Below the pieces are notes generated by a model. That model had not been told where the DNA came from and ran no database searches. It worked only from the letters and a program-made list of their open reading frames with translations. Of a DNA stretch of 64,000 nt, positions 25,957 through 34,674 are shown piece by piece. This stretch comes from CBDFLA01 sp965248915. Its GTDB lineage: Bacteria > Pseudomonadota > Alphaproteobacteria > M2410. A program made the position numbers and the translations under genes. The stretch's first letter is position 1; each line of letters begins with the position of its first letter. Location of the stretch: contig OZ252216.1 of assembly GCA_965248915.1 (NCBI GenBank), positions 3,162,001 through 3,226,000 of the forward strand. Direction: 5' to 3'.

Positions 25957-26330
25957 GTATCAATTTCTGTACGGACAAAATTGAAGCTTATTGCATTGAC
26001 GTTTGAGAATTGAACACTGTTACGTAACAAAAGTTTTGTGTTTAGTTTTAGCTCCGCGAGTGAAAAAGAAAGCGAAAGAGTCAACAGAAAAGATTCAAAT
26101 TATTTTGCGCGTTCTCTCTTCGGACCTATTGCAACACGCTTACGCTTCGGTTTAGTTTAACTCTCCTGATGTTGGAGCTCACTTCAATTAATTATTGATC
26201 ACAAACTTACATCAGTTTTGTTGTGTGGTGATGTCGAGTTGAGTTGTGTAACGAACGCGTCTCCGATCAGGTCCAAAGATAGTTTGCTTTTCATTAGAGG
26301 TGTTTAATCGTTTCCATTTCGTTCCCAGAA
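25957..26330 (+). other. A+T-rich noncoding region upstream of the dnaA area
   Basis: About 370 bases with no convincing gene and a clearly higher A+T content than the neighbours. It holds a perfect 12-bp palindrome TGTTACGTAACA (26018-26029) and two GANTC sites close together (GAGTC 26078-26082, GATTC 26092-26096), the CcrM methylation site of alphaproteobacteria, known to affect dnaA transcription in Caulobacter. I found no cluster of TTATNCACA DnaA boxes, so it is not called an origin. Confidence 0.5.
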
Positions 26331-26852
26331 ATGGTGACCCGGGGCTCTTGTGCCGATTGGACGGAACTCCACTCTCAAACGTTGGAGAGGCCGTTGGCCA
26401 ACGACAACAATCAAACGAGCGAAATTGGTTATGCAGGTGACCTTACGCCAAAAGAGGCGTGGTCAATCCTTCAAACGGATCCAAGTGCCTTGCTAATCGA
26501 CGTTCGAACCAAGGCTGAGTGGGCGTTTGTGGGTGTTTCAGATCTGACATCGCTTGGGAAAGAAGTTTTGTTTCTTGAGTGGCAATTGTTCCCAGATCTG
26601 GCGCGCAATGACAATTTCGCCGACCATCTAAAGGGCCAACTGTCAAGCTTGAACGTTAGTAACGAGGGTCCTCTCTTGTTCATTTGTCGAAGTGGGCATC
26701 GCAGCAAAATGGCGGCAATGGAAATGACAAGTGCTGGTTTTGGGAATTGTTACAACGTTGCCGAAGGATTTGAGGGCGATCTAAACAGTGATCGTCAGCG
26801 CGGAAGAATTGGTGGTTGGAAGGTTGCCGATTTGCCTTGGGCTCAACAGTAA
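26331..26852 (+). CDS. Rhodanese-domain protein
   Basis: 173 aa from the ATG at 26331, but a TTG at 26394 (preceded by GGAGAGG) may be the real start and gives about 152 aa. Single rhodanese fold: LTPKEAWSILQTDPSALLIDVRTKAEW and the active loop LLFICRSGHRSKMAA with the catalytic Cys, then NVAEGFEGDL. Sulfurtransferase activity is likely, with no known partner. Between rpsT and dnaA on the same strand. Confidence 0.85.
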   Translation: MVTRGSCADWTELHSQTLERPLANDNNQTSEIGYAGDLTPKEAWSILQTDPSALLIDVRTKAEWAFVGVSDLTSLGKEVLFLEWQLFPDLARNDNFADHLKGQLSSLNVSNEGPLLFICRSGHRSKMAAMEMTSAGFGNCYNVAEGFEGDLNSDRQRGRIGGWKVADLPWAQQ

Positions 26853-26938
26853 ATGCGTGTGAAGCGGAGCGGTGCTTTCCAGGGCCGCTCTAAACGATAA
26901 CAATATGTAGCGGTGCGAACCGCATGTTGGAGCACATA

Positions 26939-28405
26939 ATGTCAGAACAAGTCGCTGTTGGCGGGAAAGATGGAACTCCATTTGTCAAAGCAGATTTCGA
27001 AAACCAGTGGGGACGCGTTAGGCAACGACTTGAAGGCGAATTGGGTGAGGCCACATTCAATTCCTGGTTTGCAAACCTAGACATGGTTGCCATGGAATCC
27101 GGACGCGTGGCTCTGGCCGTGCCGACAAGATTTTTGCGCGACTGGCTTCAGACCCACTATCTCGGCCAAATTGAAAAGGCGTGGATTGCGGAGGAGCCGA
27201 CAATCAGGCGTGTCGATATTCTAGTGTCGACGGCGCCAAACGGGGCGGCGCACAAAAACGCGATACCACAAAGGCCTAGCCAACCACTGCATTCAGCCAA
27301 TGGCGCGGGTGGTGGGCTTGCCAATCCCAGCATCCAAAGCAACGCGACCCAGGAACAAGAGCGCGCCATGAGTTCGCCGCTGGATCGTCGCTACACATTT
27401 GACAATTTCGTCGTGGGGAAATCGAACGAGCTGGCCCATGCAGCAGCAAGGCGCGTGGCAGAGGCGGACGCCGTCCCCTTTAACCCGCTCTTCCTTTATG
27501 GATCTGTCGGCCTCGGCAAAACCCATTTGATGCATGCTATCGCCTTGGAGATATTGCGCCGGGAGCCGTCTCGCAAAGTACTTTATCTTTCCGCCGATCA
27601 GTTCATGTATCAGTTCATTCGCGCGGTTCGTTACAAAGACACCATGGCGTTCAAGCAAAAGTTTCGCACCGTGGATGTCCTGTTGATTGACGATGTTCAG
27701 TTCATTTCCGGCAAAGAGTCGACCCAGGAAGAGTTCTTTCACACCTTCAACACGCTGATCGATCACAACCGCCAGGTCATCATCTCCGCCGACCGTTCAC
27801 CTTCTGATCTTGAAGGCATTGATGAGCGCATCCGCTCGCGGCTTGGCTGGGGTCTTTCGGCTGATATTCACGCCACCGACTACGAATTGCGTTTGGGTAT
27901 TTTGCAAACCAAAGCGGAAATTGTGACGCGTAAGATGGGCGGCATTCATGTCCCTGCAAAGGTGCTCGAGTTCTTGGCTCACAAGATCGTGTCGAACGTG
28001 CGCGAGCTTGAAGGTGGCTTGAACCGGGTCGTGGCTTATTCTGATCTCGTCGGCCGGCCCGTCAGCCTGGAGATGGCGCAAGACGTTCTGTCCGATCTTC
28101 TTCGGGCCAATGAGCGTCGCATAACCATCGACGACATTCAGCGCCGTGTGGCCGAATACTATAACCTCCGTTTAGCGGATCTCTTGTCGGCACGCCGGGC
28201 CAGAGTTGTTGCCCGTCCTCGCCAGGTCGCGATGTATTTGTCCAAGCAGCTGACCACAAGGTCATTGCCTGAGATTGGACGTAAATTTGGTGGCAGAGAC
28301 CACACCACGGTGATGCACGCTGTCCGGAGAATCGAGGAATTAAAGCTCTCCGACACCACGATCCGTGAGGATGTCGACATGCTCTGGCGCATGCTGGAAA
28401 ATTAA
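26939..28405 (+). CDS. dnaA: Chromosomal replication initiator DnaA
   Basis: 488 aa. Domain I at the N-terminus (FNSWFANLDM), a linker poor in structure, AAA+ domain III with Walker A FLYGSVGLGKTHLMHA and Walker B VLLIDDVQFISGKE, and domain IV with the DnaA-box-binding helix KFGGRDHTTVMHAVRRIEEL. ATG 26939 (MSEQVAVG) has TTGGAG upstream; an ATG 15 bases earlier is also in frame. Start of dnaA-dnaN-recF-gyrB. A terminator separates it from dnaN. Confidence 0.97.
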   Translation: MSEQVAVGGKDGTPFVKADFENQWGRVRQRLEGELGEATFNSWFANLDMVAMESGRVALAVPTRFLRDWLQTHYLGQIEKAWIAEEPTIRRVDILVSTAPNGAAHKNAIPQRPSQPLHSANGAGGGLANPSIQSNATQEQERAMSSPLDRRYTFDNFVVGKSNELAHAAARRVAEADAVPFNPLFLYGSVGLGKTHLMHAIALEILRREPSRKVLYLSADQFMYQFIRAVRYKDTMAFKQKFRTVDVLLIDDVQFISGKESTQEEFFHTFNTLIDHNRQVIISADRSPSDLEGIDERIRSRLGWGLSADIHATDYELRLGILQTKAEIVTRKMGGIHVPAKVLEFLAHKIVSNVRELEGGLNRVVAYSDLVGRPVSLEMAQDVLSDLLRANERRITIDDIQRRVAEYYNLRLADLLSARRARVVARPRQVAMYLSKQLTTRSLPEIGRKFGGRDHTTVMHAVRRIEELKLSDTTIREDVDMLWRMLEN

Positions 28406-28548
28406 TTTCAAGGCATTCGAAAAATGCCAGTAAATCAATAGGTTACCGAAGCCCTCAAGGAGCCGGAATTGGCTGCTCGGCCTATACAGAGGCAAAGCAC
28501 GTCTGATATACTTTTCAGCAGATTCGCCCATACGGGCAATGTCTGAAG

Positions 28549-28574
28549 GCGCGCAGTGTTCTTGTGCGCTTTTT
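28549..28574 (+). terminator. Rho-independent terminator between dnaA and dnaN
   Basis: GCGCGCA (28549-28555), loop GTGTTCT, TGTGCGC (28563-28569) with one G-U pair, then TTTTT. It lies 144 bases after the dnaA stop and 48 bases before the dnaN start, so dnaN either has its own promoter very close or depends on readthrough. Confidence 0.72.
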
Positions 28575-28621
28575 CCGTCTTTCACGAACTTGTTTCAACA
28601 CCAAAACTTGTCTCGAAAAGT

Positions 28622-29743
28622 ATGAAAATCACGATTGAACGCGGCGCACTCCTGAAATCTCTAAATCATGTCCAAAGCGTCGTTGAGCGACGCAACACGA
28701 TTCCGATCCTCTCCAATGTATTGATGCAGGCCTCCGGCGGCACTTTGAACCTGTCGGCAACCGATCTCGACATTGAGGTCGTAGAATCATTGGTCACAGA
28801 TGTCATCGAAGAGGGTGGCACCACAGCGCCAGCACATACGCTCTACGATATTGTGCGTAAGTTGCCAGATGGTGCCCAAGTGCAGTTGGAATATGGATCT
28901 GATGATCCGAGGCTCATACTACGAGCCGCCCGGTCCGAATTTGCATTGGCCTGTTTGCCACGGGAAGATTTTCCTGTTTTGGCGGCCGGTGATCTCCCTC
29001 ACCAATTTACGATTGAAGCAAAAGATCTCAATCGGCTGATCGACAAGACGAAGTTTGCCGTTTCGACGGAAGAAACTCGTTACTATTTGAACGGGATTTA
29101 CCTTCACGCGACCGATGCCTCCGATGGGCCGCAAATGCTGCGCGCGGTCGCCACCGACGGCCACCGCCTGGCGCGGGTTGAATTTCCAGCGCCTGCAGGC
29201 TCAGAAAATATGTCCGGCGTGATCGTTCCCCGCAAAACAGTGATGGAAGTCAGCCGCTTAATCGAGGACGCCGAAGGCCCCGTTCAAGTGGCCGTTTCAG
29301 AATCGAAAATCCGTTTTCAAGTCGACGGATCGGTCTTGACTTCAAAACTCATCGACGGAACCTTTCCTGAGTATTCTCGGGTCATTCCTGAAGGCAATGA
29401 CAAGGTCCTCAGCGTCAATGGCAAGGAATTCGCTCAGTCTGTCGACCGCGTGGCCACAATCTCAACCGAGAAGTCCCGCGCCGTGAAACTAAACTTGGAG
29501 CGCGAGCGACTGACCCTCACCGTGACCAACCCTGAAAGCGGCAATGCGACCGAGGAAATCCTCGTGGACTACGCCGCCGACCCTCTCGAGATTGGATTCA
29601 ACGCGAAGTATCTTCTCGACATCACAAATCAACTCGACGGCAACGAGGCACGTTTCCTATTCGCTGATTCCGGCTCGCCAACCATTGTGCGCGACGCTGA
29701 GGATGAGGCGGCACTCTATGTCTTGATGCCGATGCGGGTCTAA
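28622..29743 (+). CDS. dnaN: DNA polymerase III beta sliding clamp
   Basis: 373 aa processivity clamp. Starts MKITIERGALLKSLNHVQSVVERRNTIPILSNVLM as in the family; three clamp domains, ending YVLMPMRV. The open frame continues upstream to 28556 across the terminator, but the family start is ATG 28622. recF follows after six bases. Confidence 0.97.
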   Translation: MKITIERGALLKSLNHVQSVVERRNTIPILSNVLMQASGGTLNLSATDLDIEVVESLVTDVIEEGGTTAPAHTLYDIVRKLPDGAQVQLEYGSDDPRLILRAARSEFALACLPREDFPVLAAGDLPHQFTIEAKDLNRLIDKTKFAVSTEETRYYLNGIYLHATDASDGPQMLRAVATDGHRLARVEFPAPAGSENMSGVIVPRKTVMEVSRLIEDAEGPVQVAVSESKIRFQVDGSVLTSKLIDGTFPEYSRVIPEGNDKVLSVNGKEFAQSVDRVATISTEKSRAVKLNLERERLTLTVTNPESGNATEEILVDYAADPLEIGFNAKYLLDITNQLDGNEARFLFADSGSPTIVRDAEDEAALYVLMPMRV

Positions 29744-29749
29744 CCGCCC

Positions 29750-30949
29750 ATGACCTGCGCCGCCATGAGCGTTGTTGCGGTCCAATCAGAGGGCCCAAGT
29801 ATCGGCCGCCTGATGGTGTCTGAATTTCGCTCCTATGAGACCGGCTCGATCAACCTCGACAGCCGGCCCGTCGTTTTGACCGGGCCAAATGGCGCTGGCA
29901 AGACGAACTTGCTGGAAGCTTTGTCCCTGCTTTCTCCTGGTCGGGGTTTGCGCGGCGCAAAATTGTCTGAACTGGTTCGCCGCAATCCGAGCGATGTTGT
30001 AGCACCCGGAAGAAAATGGGCGATCTCAGCAGTGTTGAAAGCCCAAGGGGATGAGATGACCATCGGCACAGGGTTGGAAGAAGCGCCCAACGGCAATGAC
30101 AAACGCATCGTTCGTATCGATGGCGAAACCCAATCGGGCCCCACCGTCTTGTCGTCTTATCTGTCGGTTGTTTGGCTGACCCCTGCTGTTGATCGCATCT
30201 TCGTCGAAGGGGCGTCTCAGCGTCGGAAGTTCTTGGACCGCTTGGTGCTCGGCCATGACACCGGTCATTCGTCGCGTGTGTCAGCGTTTGAAAGGGCCAT
30301 GCGCGAGCGTCAATCTTTGTTGGAGCGGGGTGAAAACGACAAGTCTTGGCTTGAAGGGCTGGAAGCCACCATGGCCGAGAACGCTGTGGCCGTAGCCGCG
30401 GCGAGGCGCGCCTATGTGCAGCACTTGCAAGCCGAGATCGACCGCGCGGAGGTTCAGGATGATTTATTTCCCCGTGCCGATCTCCGGCTCGACGGCACCT
30501 TGTGCCAAGAGCTGGGCGAAGGATCTTCGGCCTTGGAAATAGAAGACCAGTACATGGCGGCCTTAAGGGCGTCGCGACCCCTAGATACCGCCGCCGGCCG
30601 CGCACTCAATGGGCCGCACCGCACAGACTTTGTGGTCCACCATCGCGGCAAGAACATGACCGCCAAAGCATGTTCAACCGGTGAACAAAAGGCGTTGTTG
30701 GTTGGACTTATCTTGGCCAACGCAAGGCTCAGGAAGTCGAGCAATGGTGGCGCCGCGCCTCTCATGTTGCTTGATGAGATTGCCGCACATTTGGACGCGC
30801 ATCGGCGGGCGGCTTTGTTCGATGAAATCTGCGCCATGGGGGCACAAGCTTGGATGACCGGAACGGACGCTCACCTATTTGAAGCATTCGAAGACCGGGC
30901 CCAGTATTTTGAAGTTAACGAAAGTCAGGTGATTGCGCAGACCCATTGA
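29750..30949 (+). CDS. recF: DNA replication and repair protein RecF
   Basis: 399-aa SMC-like ATPase loading RecA at gaps. Walker A LTGPNGAGKTNLLEALSLLSPGRGLRGA, signature CSTGEQKALLVGL, Walker B PLMLLDEIAAHLD. Starts six bases after dnaN; later in-frame ATGs (29765, 29813) are alternatives, since the first 20 residues are not family-like. Confidence 0.95.
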   Translation: MTCAAMSVVAVQSEGPSIGRLMVSEFRSYETGSINLDSRPVVLTGPNGAGKTNLLEALSLLSPGRGLRGAKLSELVRRNPSDVVAPGRKWAISAVLKAQGDEMTIGTGLEEAPNGNDKRIVRIDGETQSGPTVLSSYLSVVWLTPAVDRIFVEGASQRRKFLDRLVLGHDTGHSSRVSAFERAMRERQSLLERGENDKSWLEGLEATMAENAVAVAAARRAYVQHLQAEIDRAEVQDDLFPRADLRLDGTLCQELGEGSSALEIEDQYMAALRASRPLDTAAGRALNGPHRTDFVVHHRGKNMTAKACSTGEQKALLVGLILANARLRKSSNGGAAPLMLLDEIAAHLDAHRRAALFDEICAMGAQAWMTGTDAHLFEAFEDRAQYFEVNESQVIAQTH

Positions 30950-30984
30950 CGAGCAACGGTCACGGCGCACCCAGGAGTAAGAAG

Positions 30985-33420
30985 ATGGCAGAAACCGAAA
31001 ACAGCCCCGAAAACAGCAACGAAGAATACGGCGCTGAATCAATCAAGGTTCTCAAAGGCCTCGATGCGGTTCGCAAACGCCCCGGCATGTATATCGGTGA
31101 TACAGACGACGGCTCCGGCCTTCACCATATGGTCTATGAGGTGGTAGACAACGCCATTGACGAAGCGCTGGCCGGTTTCTGCGACACCGTTGTCGTCACC
31201 CTAAATGCCGACGGGTCCGCCACTGTGTCGGACAATGGCCGTGGCATCCCGACCGAAATCCATTCAGAAGAGGGCGTCTCTGCTGCCGAAGTCATCATGA
31301 CCCAGCTCCATGCCGGCGGTAAATTCGACCAAAACTCGTACAAGGTCTCCGGCGGATTGCACGGCGTTGGTGTTTCCGTAGTGAACGCGTTGTCTGAAAC
31401 GCTCGTCGTGCGCATTTTCCGTGCCGGCAAAGAACACGCCATGACCTTCCATCATGGCGAGCCCGCAGAGCCGCTTGCCATTGTTGGTGACGCCGAAGGG
31501 CGCACCGGAACCGAACTCACCTTCAAACCATCCACGGGCACGTTTACTCAAGTTGAGTTCGACTACGACACATTGGAACACCGTTTGCGCGAACTCGCAT
31601 TTCTAAATTCAGGTGTTCGGGTCACGCTGCGCGACGATCGTCACGTGGAAAAGAAAGAAGTCGAGCTCATGTACGAAGGCGGGCTGGAGGCCTTCGTTCG
31701 CTACCTCGACCGCACCAAGAGCGCTCTTGTTGATGCGCCCATCACCATTAAGACAGAGCGCGTCGGGGTTACTGTCGAAGTCGCCATGTGGTGGAACGAC
31801 AGCTACCACGAAAATGTCTTGTGTTTTACTAACAACATTCCGCAGCGCGACGGCGGCACCCACTTGGCGGGCTTGCGCGGCGCACTCACCCGGGTCGTCA
31901 ACGGCTACGCCAATGCGAGTGGGTTGGCGAAGAAGGAAAAAGTCTCGCTGACCGGCGATGACTGCCGCGAAGGGCTCACTTGCGTTTTGTCGGTAAAAGT
32001 ACCAGATCCGAAATTCTCGTCTCAAACAAAAGACAAGCTCGTGTCTTCCGAAGTGCGCCCCATTGTGGAAGGCGCCGTCAACGAGCTCTTAAGCCAGTGG
32101 TTTGAAGAACATCCCGCCGAGGCCAAATCAATTGTTGGCAAGGTGGTCGAAGCCGCCTCTGCGCGCGAAGCTGCCCGCAAGGCGCGCGAGCTAACCCGCC
32201 GTAAAGGGGCGCTCGATATTTCCAACCTGCCAGGCAAGCTCGCCGATTGTCAGGAACGCGACCCAACCCGCGCCGAACTCTTCATCGTGGAGGGTGACAG
32301 TGCTGGTGGTTCCGCCAAACAAGCCCGTAATCGCAAGAACCAGGCGGTTCTGCCCTTGCGCGGGAAAATCTTGAATGTCGAACGCGCGCGTTTTGACAAG
32401 ATGCTGTCATCAAATGAAATTGGATCGTTGATTACCGCTCTTGGCACCGGCATTGGGCGCGAAGATTTCAACATCGAGAAACTGCGCTATCACAAGATCA
32501 TCATCATGACCGATGCTGATGTCGACGGCGCTCACATCAGAACACTGTTGCTCACGTTCTTCTATCGCCAGATGCCGGAGATCATCGAGCGGGGCCATCT
32601 CTATATTGCCCAACCACCCCTTTACAAATTGAAGAAGGGGAATTCTGAGATCTACCTGAAGGACGAGCGCGCACTGGAAGATTACCTTGTCGACACTGGT
32701 GTGGCAGAGGCGGTCCTCACCTTGCATGATGGATCGCAGCGCGCCGGCGCCGATCTCGCAGCTCTTGTCGCCGAGGCCCGTCAGGTGCACTCCATCCTCG
32801 ACTCGCTCTCCCACAAATATCCAAAGTTCATTGTGGAACAAGCCGCCATTGCGGGCGCCTTGAGCCCGGAGGCGCTCAGTGACAAAGAACAAGCTGAACA
32901 AGCCGCCGCTTACGTCGCGCGCCGGCTCGATCTTTTGGCGAATGAATATGAGCGCGGCTGGACCGGCGAACCGACGTCAGATGGCGGGTTAAAATTCATC
33001 CGCGAACTGCGCGGTGTCAAAGAAGTTTGCATTATCGATGGTCCGCTCATTCACTCAAGCGATGCCCGCAAGCTCGATAAGCGCACCAGTGCGCTTCAAG
33101 AGGCTTACCTTAAAGCCGCCACTTGGGTGAAAGGGCAAAACGAGAAACAAGTCCGCTCACCTACCCAACTCCTTGATGTTGTGTTTGAGACCGCGCGTAA
33201 AGGCATCTCGCTGCAACGATACAAAGGCTTGGGCGAAATGAACCCAGATCAATTGCACGAAACGACCCTGGATGATGGCCAGCGCTCGCTCCTGCAAGTA
33301 AAGATCGGCCAGGTTGATACCGCTGACGACATGTTCACAAAGCTTATGGGTGATGTGGTCGAACCACGCCGTGAGTTCATCCAAAAAAACGCCCTCAACG
33401 TCGCCAACTTGGATGTTTAA
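30985..33420 (+). CDS. gyrB: DNA gyrase subunit B
   Basis: 811 aa. GHKL ATPase (VYEVVDNAIDEALAGFCD, GRGIPTEIH, GGLHGVGVSVVNALS), transducer, and TOPRIM domain (LFIVEGDSAGGSAKQARNRKNQAVLPLRGKILN, and DADVDGAHIRTLLLTF), then the QRYKGLGEMNPDQL end. ATG 30985 follows AGGAGTAAGAAG; the frame is open to a TTG at 30946 overlapping the recF stop. Target family of quinolones and coumarins. Confidence 0.97.
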   Translation: MAETENSPENSNEEYGAESIKVLKGLDAVRKRPGMYIGDTDDGSGLHHMVYEVVDNAIDEALAGFCDTVVVTLNADGSATVSDNGRGIPTEIHSEEGVSAAEVIMTQLHAGGKFDQNSYKVSGGLHGVGVSVVNALSETLVVRIFRAGKEHAMTFHHGEPAEPLAIVGDAEGRTGTELTFKPSTGTFTQVEFDYDTLEHRLRELAFLNSGVRVTLRDDRHVEKKEVELMYEGGLEAFVRYLDRTKSALVDAPITIKTERVGVTVEVAMWWNDSYHENVLCFTNNIPQRDGGTHLAGLRGALTRVVNGYANASGLAKKEKVSLTGDDCREGLTCVLSVKVPDPKFSSQTKDKLVSSEVRPIVEGAVNELLSQWFEEHPAEAKSIVGKVVEAASAREAARKARELTRRKGALDISNLPGKLADCQERDPTRAELFIVEGDSAGGSAKQARNRKNQAVLPLRGKILNVERARFDKMLSSNEIGSLITALGTGIGREDFNIEKLRYHKIIIMTDADVDGAHIRTLLLTFFYRQMPEIIERGHLYIAQPPLYKLKKGNSEIYLKDERALEDYLVDTGVAEAVLTLHDGSQRAGADLAALVAEARQVHSILDSLSHKYPKFIVEQAAIAGALSPEALSDKEQAEQAAAYVARRLDLLANEYERGWTGEPTSDGGLKFIRELRGVKEVCIIDGPLIHSSDARKLDKRTSALQEAYLKAATWVKGQNEKQVRSPTQLLDVVFETARKGISLQRYKGLGEMNPDQLHETTLDDGQRSLLQVKIGQVDTADDMFTKLMGDVVEPRREFIQKNALNVANLDV

Positions 33421-33450
33421 AGGCAGGTCTCTTCATAGAAAGAGGAGTTC

Positions 33451-33945
33451 ATGAACTGGAATGCCATCATTGCTGCCGCTGAAGTGGTAGGTGTTATCGC
33501 TGTCATCGCATCGTTGATCTATGTGGCCATTCAAATCCGGCAGAACACTTCAATCGCGCGCGCAAACATCGTGCATGCTACATCAGATTCTTGGATGAAT
33601 TTCCACGGGATGTTGGCAGGTGACGACTCCCTCGCCGACATTTACCGTCGAGGTACGTTGGGCAAGCAACTCACAGAAACCGAAGTGGTTCGATTTGAGG
33701 CGTTGATCACCACATACATGATCATCTTGGAAGATCTGGATCATCAATACAAATCGAACCTCTATTTCGACGAGGACGACGGCGTTGAGATCGTTGAGTT
33801 CATGGCCCCTGATTTTAAACCGCTTTTGTTGTCACCAATTGGGAGGGAATGGTGGCGGCGCGTGGCACCTCATGCCTTCACACCGAGTGTCTACGAAAAG
33901 ATCAGCAAGATAATGGTGAGTTGGGACGAAGAGGTTACCCAATAG
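33451..33945 (+). CDS. Hypothetical protein with N-terminal membrane anchor
   Basis: 164 aa: one helix at the N-terminus (IIAAAEVVGVIAVIASLIYVAIQIRQNT) followed by a cytosolic-looking helical domain with conserved-type features (ARANIVHATSDSW, EVVRFEALITTYMIILEDLDHQY, GREWWRRVAPH). The N-terminal pattern EVVGVIAVIASLIYVAIQIRQNT is widespread in uncharacterised proteobacterial proteins. GAAAGAGGAG precedes the ATG. Function unknown. It begins 30 bases after gyrB. Confidence 0.75.
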   Translation: MNWNAIIAAAEVVGVIAVIASLIYVAIQIRQNTSIARANIVHATSDSWMNFHGMLAGDDSLADIYRRGTLGKQLTETEVVRFEALITTYMIILEDLDHQYKSNLYFDEDDGVEIVEFMAPDFKPLLLSPIGREWWRRVAPHAFTPSVYEKISKIMVSWDEEVTQ

Positions 33946-33950
33946 TATAC

Positions 33951-34036
33951 GCCCAACTAAAAATCGGCCCTAAACCCAACAAAGAACGACTGAGGCTTTC
34001 CGGGGCGAAGTCCTGCAGGACTGCGTGAAACGACAT
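33951..34036 (+). repeat. 86-bp direct repeat, copy A
   Basis: Matches copy B (34589-34674) at 74 of 86 positions without any gap, in the same orientation. Most differences fall at 33962-33970, just inside the stop codon. Copy B is the 3' end of the intact TonB receptor gene, copy A a remnant of a related one; the nucleotidyltransferase gene is between them. Confidence 0.85.
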
Positions 34037-34050
34037 TCGCCACAAACCTC
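33957..34050 (-). pseudogene. 3'-end remnant of a second TonB-dependent receptor
   Basis: On the minus strand this encodes ...RFVANVVSRSPAGLRPGKPQSFFVGFRADF and a TAG stop, nearly the same as the end of the intact receptor (VVSRSPAGLRPGKPQSFFVGFKAHL). Upstream, resemblance fades within about 15 codons (ILLIPK) and no start or receptor body is present. It is thus a decayed fragment carrying only the last beta strand with its C-terminal aromatic-type end. Confidence 0.68.
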
Positions 34051-34136
34051 TTCGGGATGAGGAGGATATTGTTGTCGAGTGCACTACGAGCGGAAGCGCT
34101 TAAGGAAGTTGTTCGGGACCATGCCATGACCGACTA

Positions 34137-34550
34137 TCAATCGAATCTCTCCCTCGCATCTTTCAATGCGGTTTCAAAAAGCCTCCCTGCGTCATACAAG
34201 GTGCGCAATCCCGCCAGCATCACCTTTGCCGTTTCTTCGTCTATCGGCGACGTGACCCACTCTTTACTGGTAAGACCAAATTCAACTTCCGGACCATGTG
34301 CGTAGAACGCCCGCACCGACCGGACCAATCCGTAGTCTTCAATGTCGCCGACGCGTGCCTCTCCAAATTCCTGTGCCCAAGATACATCTTGAAGCAATGC
34401 GTCAGGATTTTCGCAAATCAGGACAAGGTCAATATCCGAATCCGCTCGCGCTTCATTTCGTGCGTGGGATCCCACTAGTGCAACAGCAATGATCCGGTCA
34501 TCTTGTGCGGCCCATTGTGAAACAGCGTTAATGAGGATATTTGGCTGCAT
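34137..34550 (-). CDS. Nucleotidyltransferase-domain protein
   Basis: 137-aa protein of the pol beta/MNT type fold. Motif ALVGSHARNEARADSDIDLVLI gives Gly27-Ser28 and the metal pair Asp39 and Asp41; third acidic residue likely in GPEVEFGL. Predicted to transfer a nucleotide to a small molecule or a protein. No HEPN partner gene of a MNT/HEPN toxin-antitoxin pair is next to it. It follows the receptor gene by 44 bases on the same strand and lies between the two direct repeats. Confidence 0.85.
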   Translation of the reverse strand: MQPNILINAVSQWAAQDDRIIAVALVGSHARNEARADSDIDLVLICENPDALLQDVSWAQEFGEARVGDIEDYGLVRSVRAFYAHGPEVEFGLTSKEWVTSPIDEETAKVMLAGLRTLYDAGRLFETALKDARERFD

Positions 34551-34588
34551 AACGATAGGTTACCAACCATAAACAAATCTCGCAACTT

Positions 34589-34674
34589 GCCCAACTAAAG
34601 GTGCGCTTTAAACCCGACAAAGAACGACTGAGGTTTCCCGGGTCGAAGTCCTGCAGGGCTGCGTGAAACCACAT
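34589..34674 (+). repeat. 86-bp direct repeat, copy B
   Basis: The end of the intact TonB receptor gene including its stop codon and six bases beyond it. Pairs with copy A at 33951-34036 (86% identical, no gaps). Homology stops abruptly on the receptor-body side after 34674. Confidence 0.85.

Noticed and set aside
25957..26330. Replication origin
   Set aside because: A+T-rich and near dnaA, but no group of TTATNCACA boxes or 13-mer repeats could be found.
29850..30605. 251-codon minus-strand frame opposite recF
   Set aside because: Arg/Pro-rich shadow of the recF coding strand, no ribosome site and no known domain.
34057..34305. Plus-strand frame across the receptor remnant and nucleotidyltransferase
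   Set aside because: Overlaps the minus-strand NTase with its intact motif and the remnant; low-complexity translation.
34137..34550. MNT/HEPN toxin-antitoxin pair
   Set aside because: The nucleotidyltransferase fits MNT, but no HEPN-like helical partner gene is adjacent on either side.
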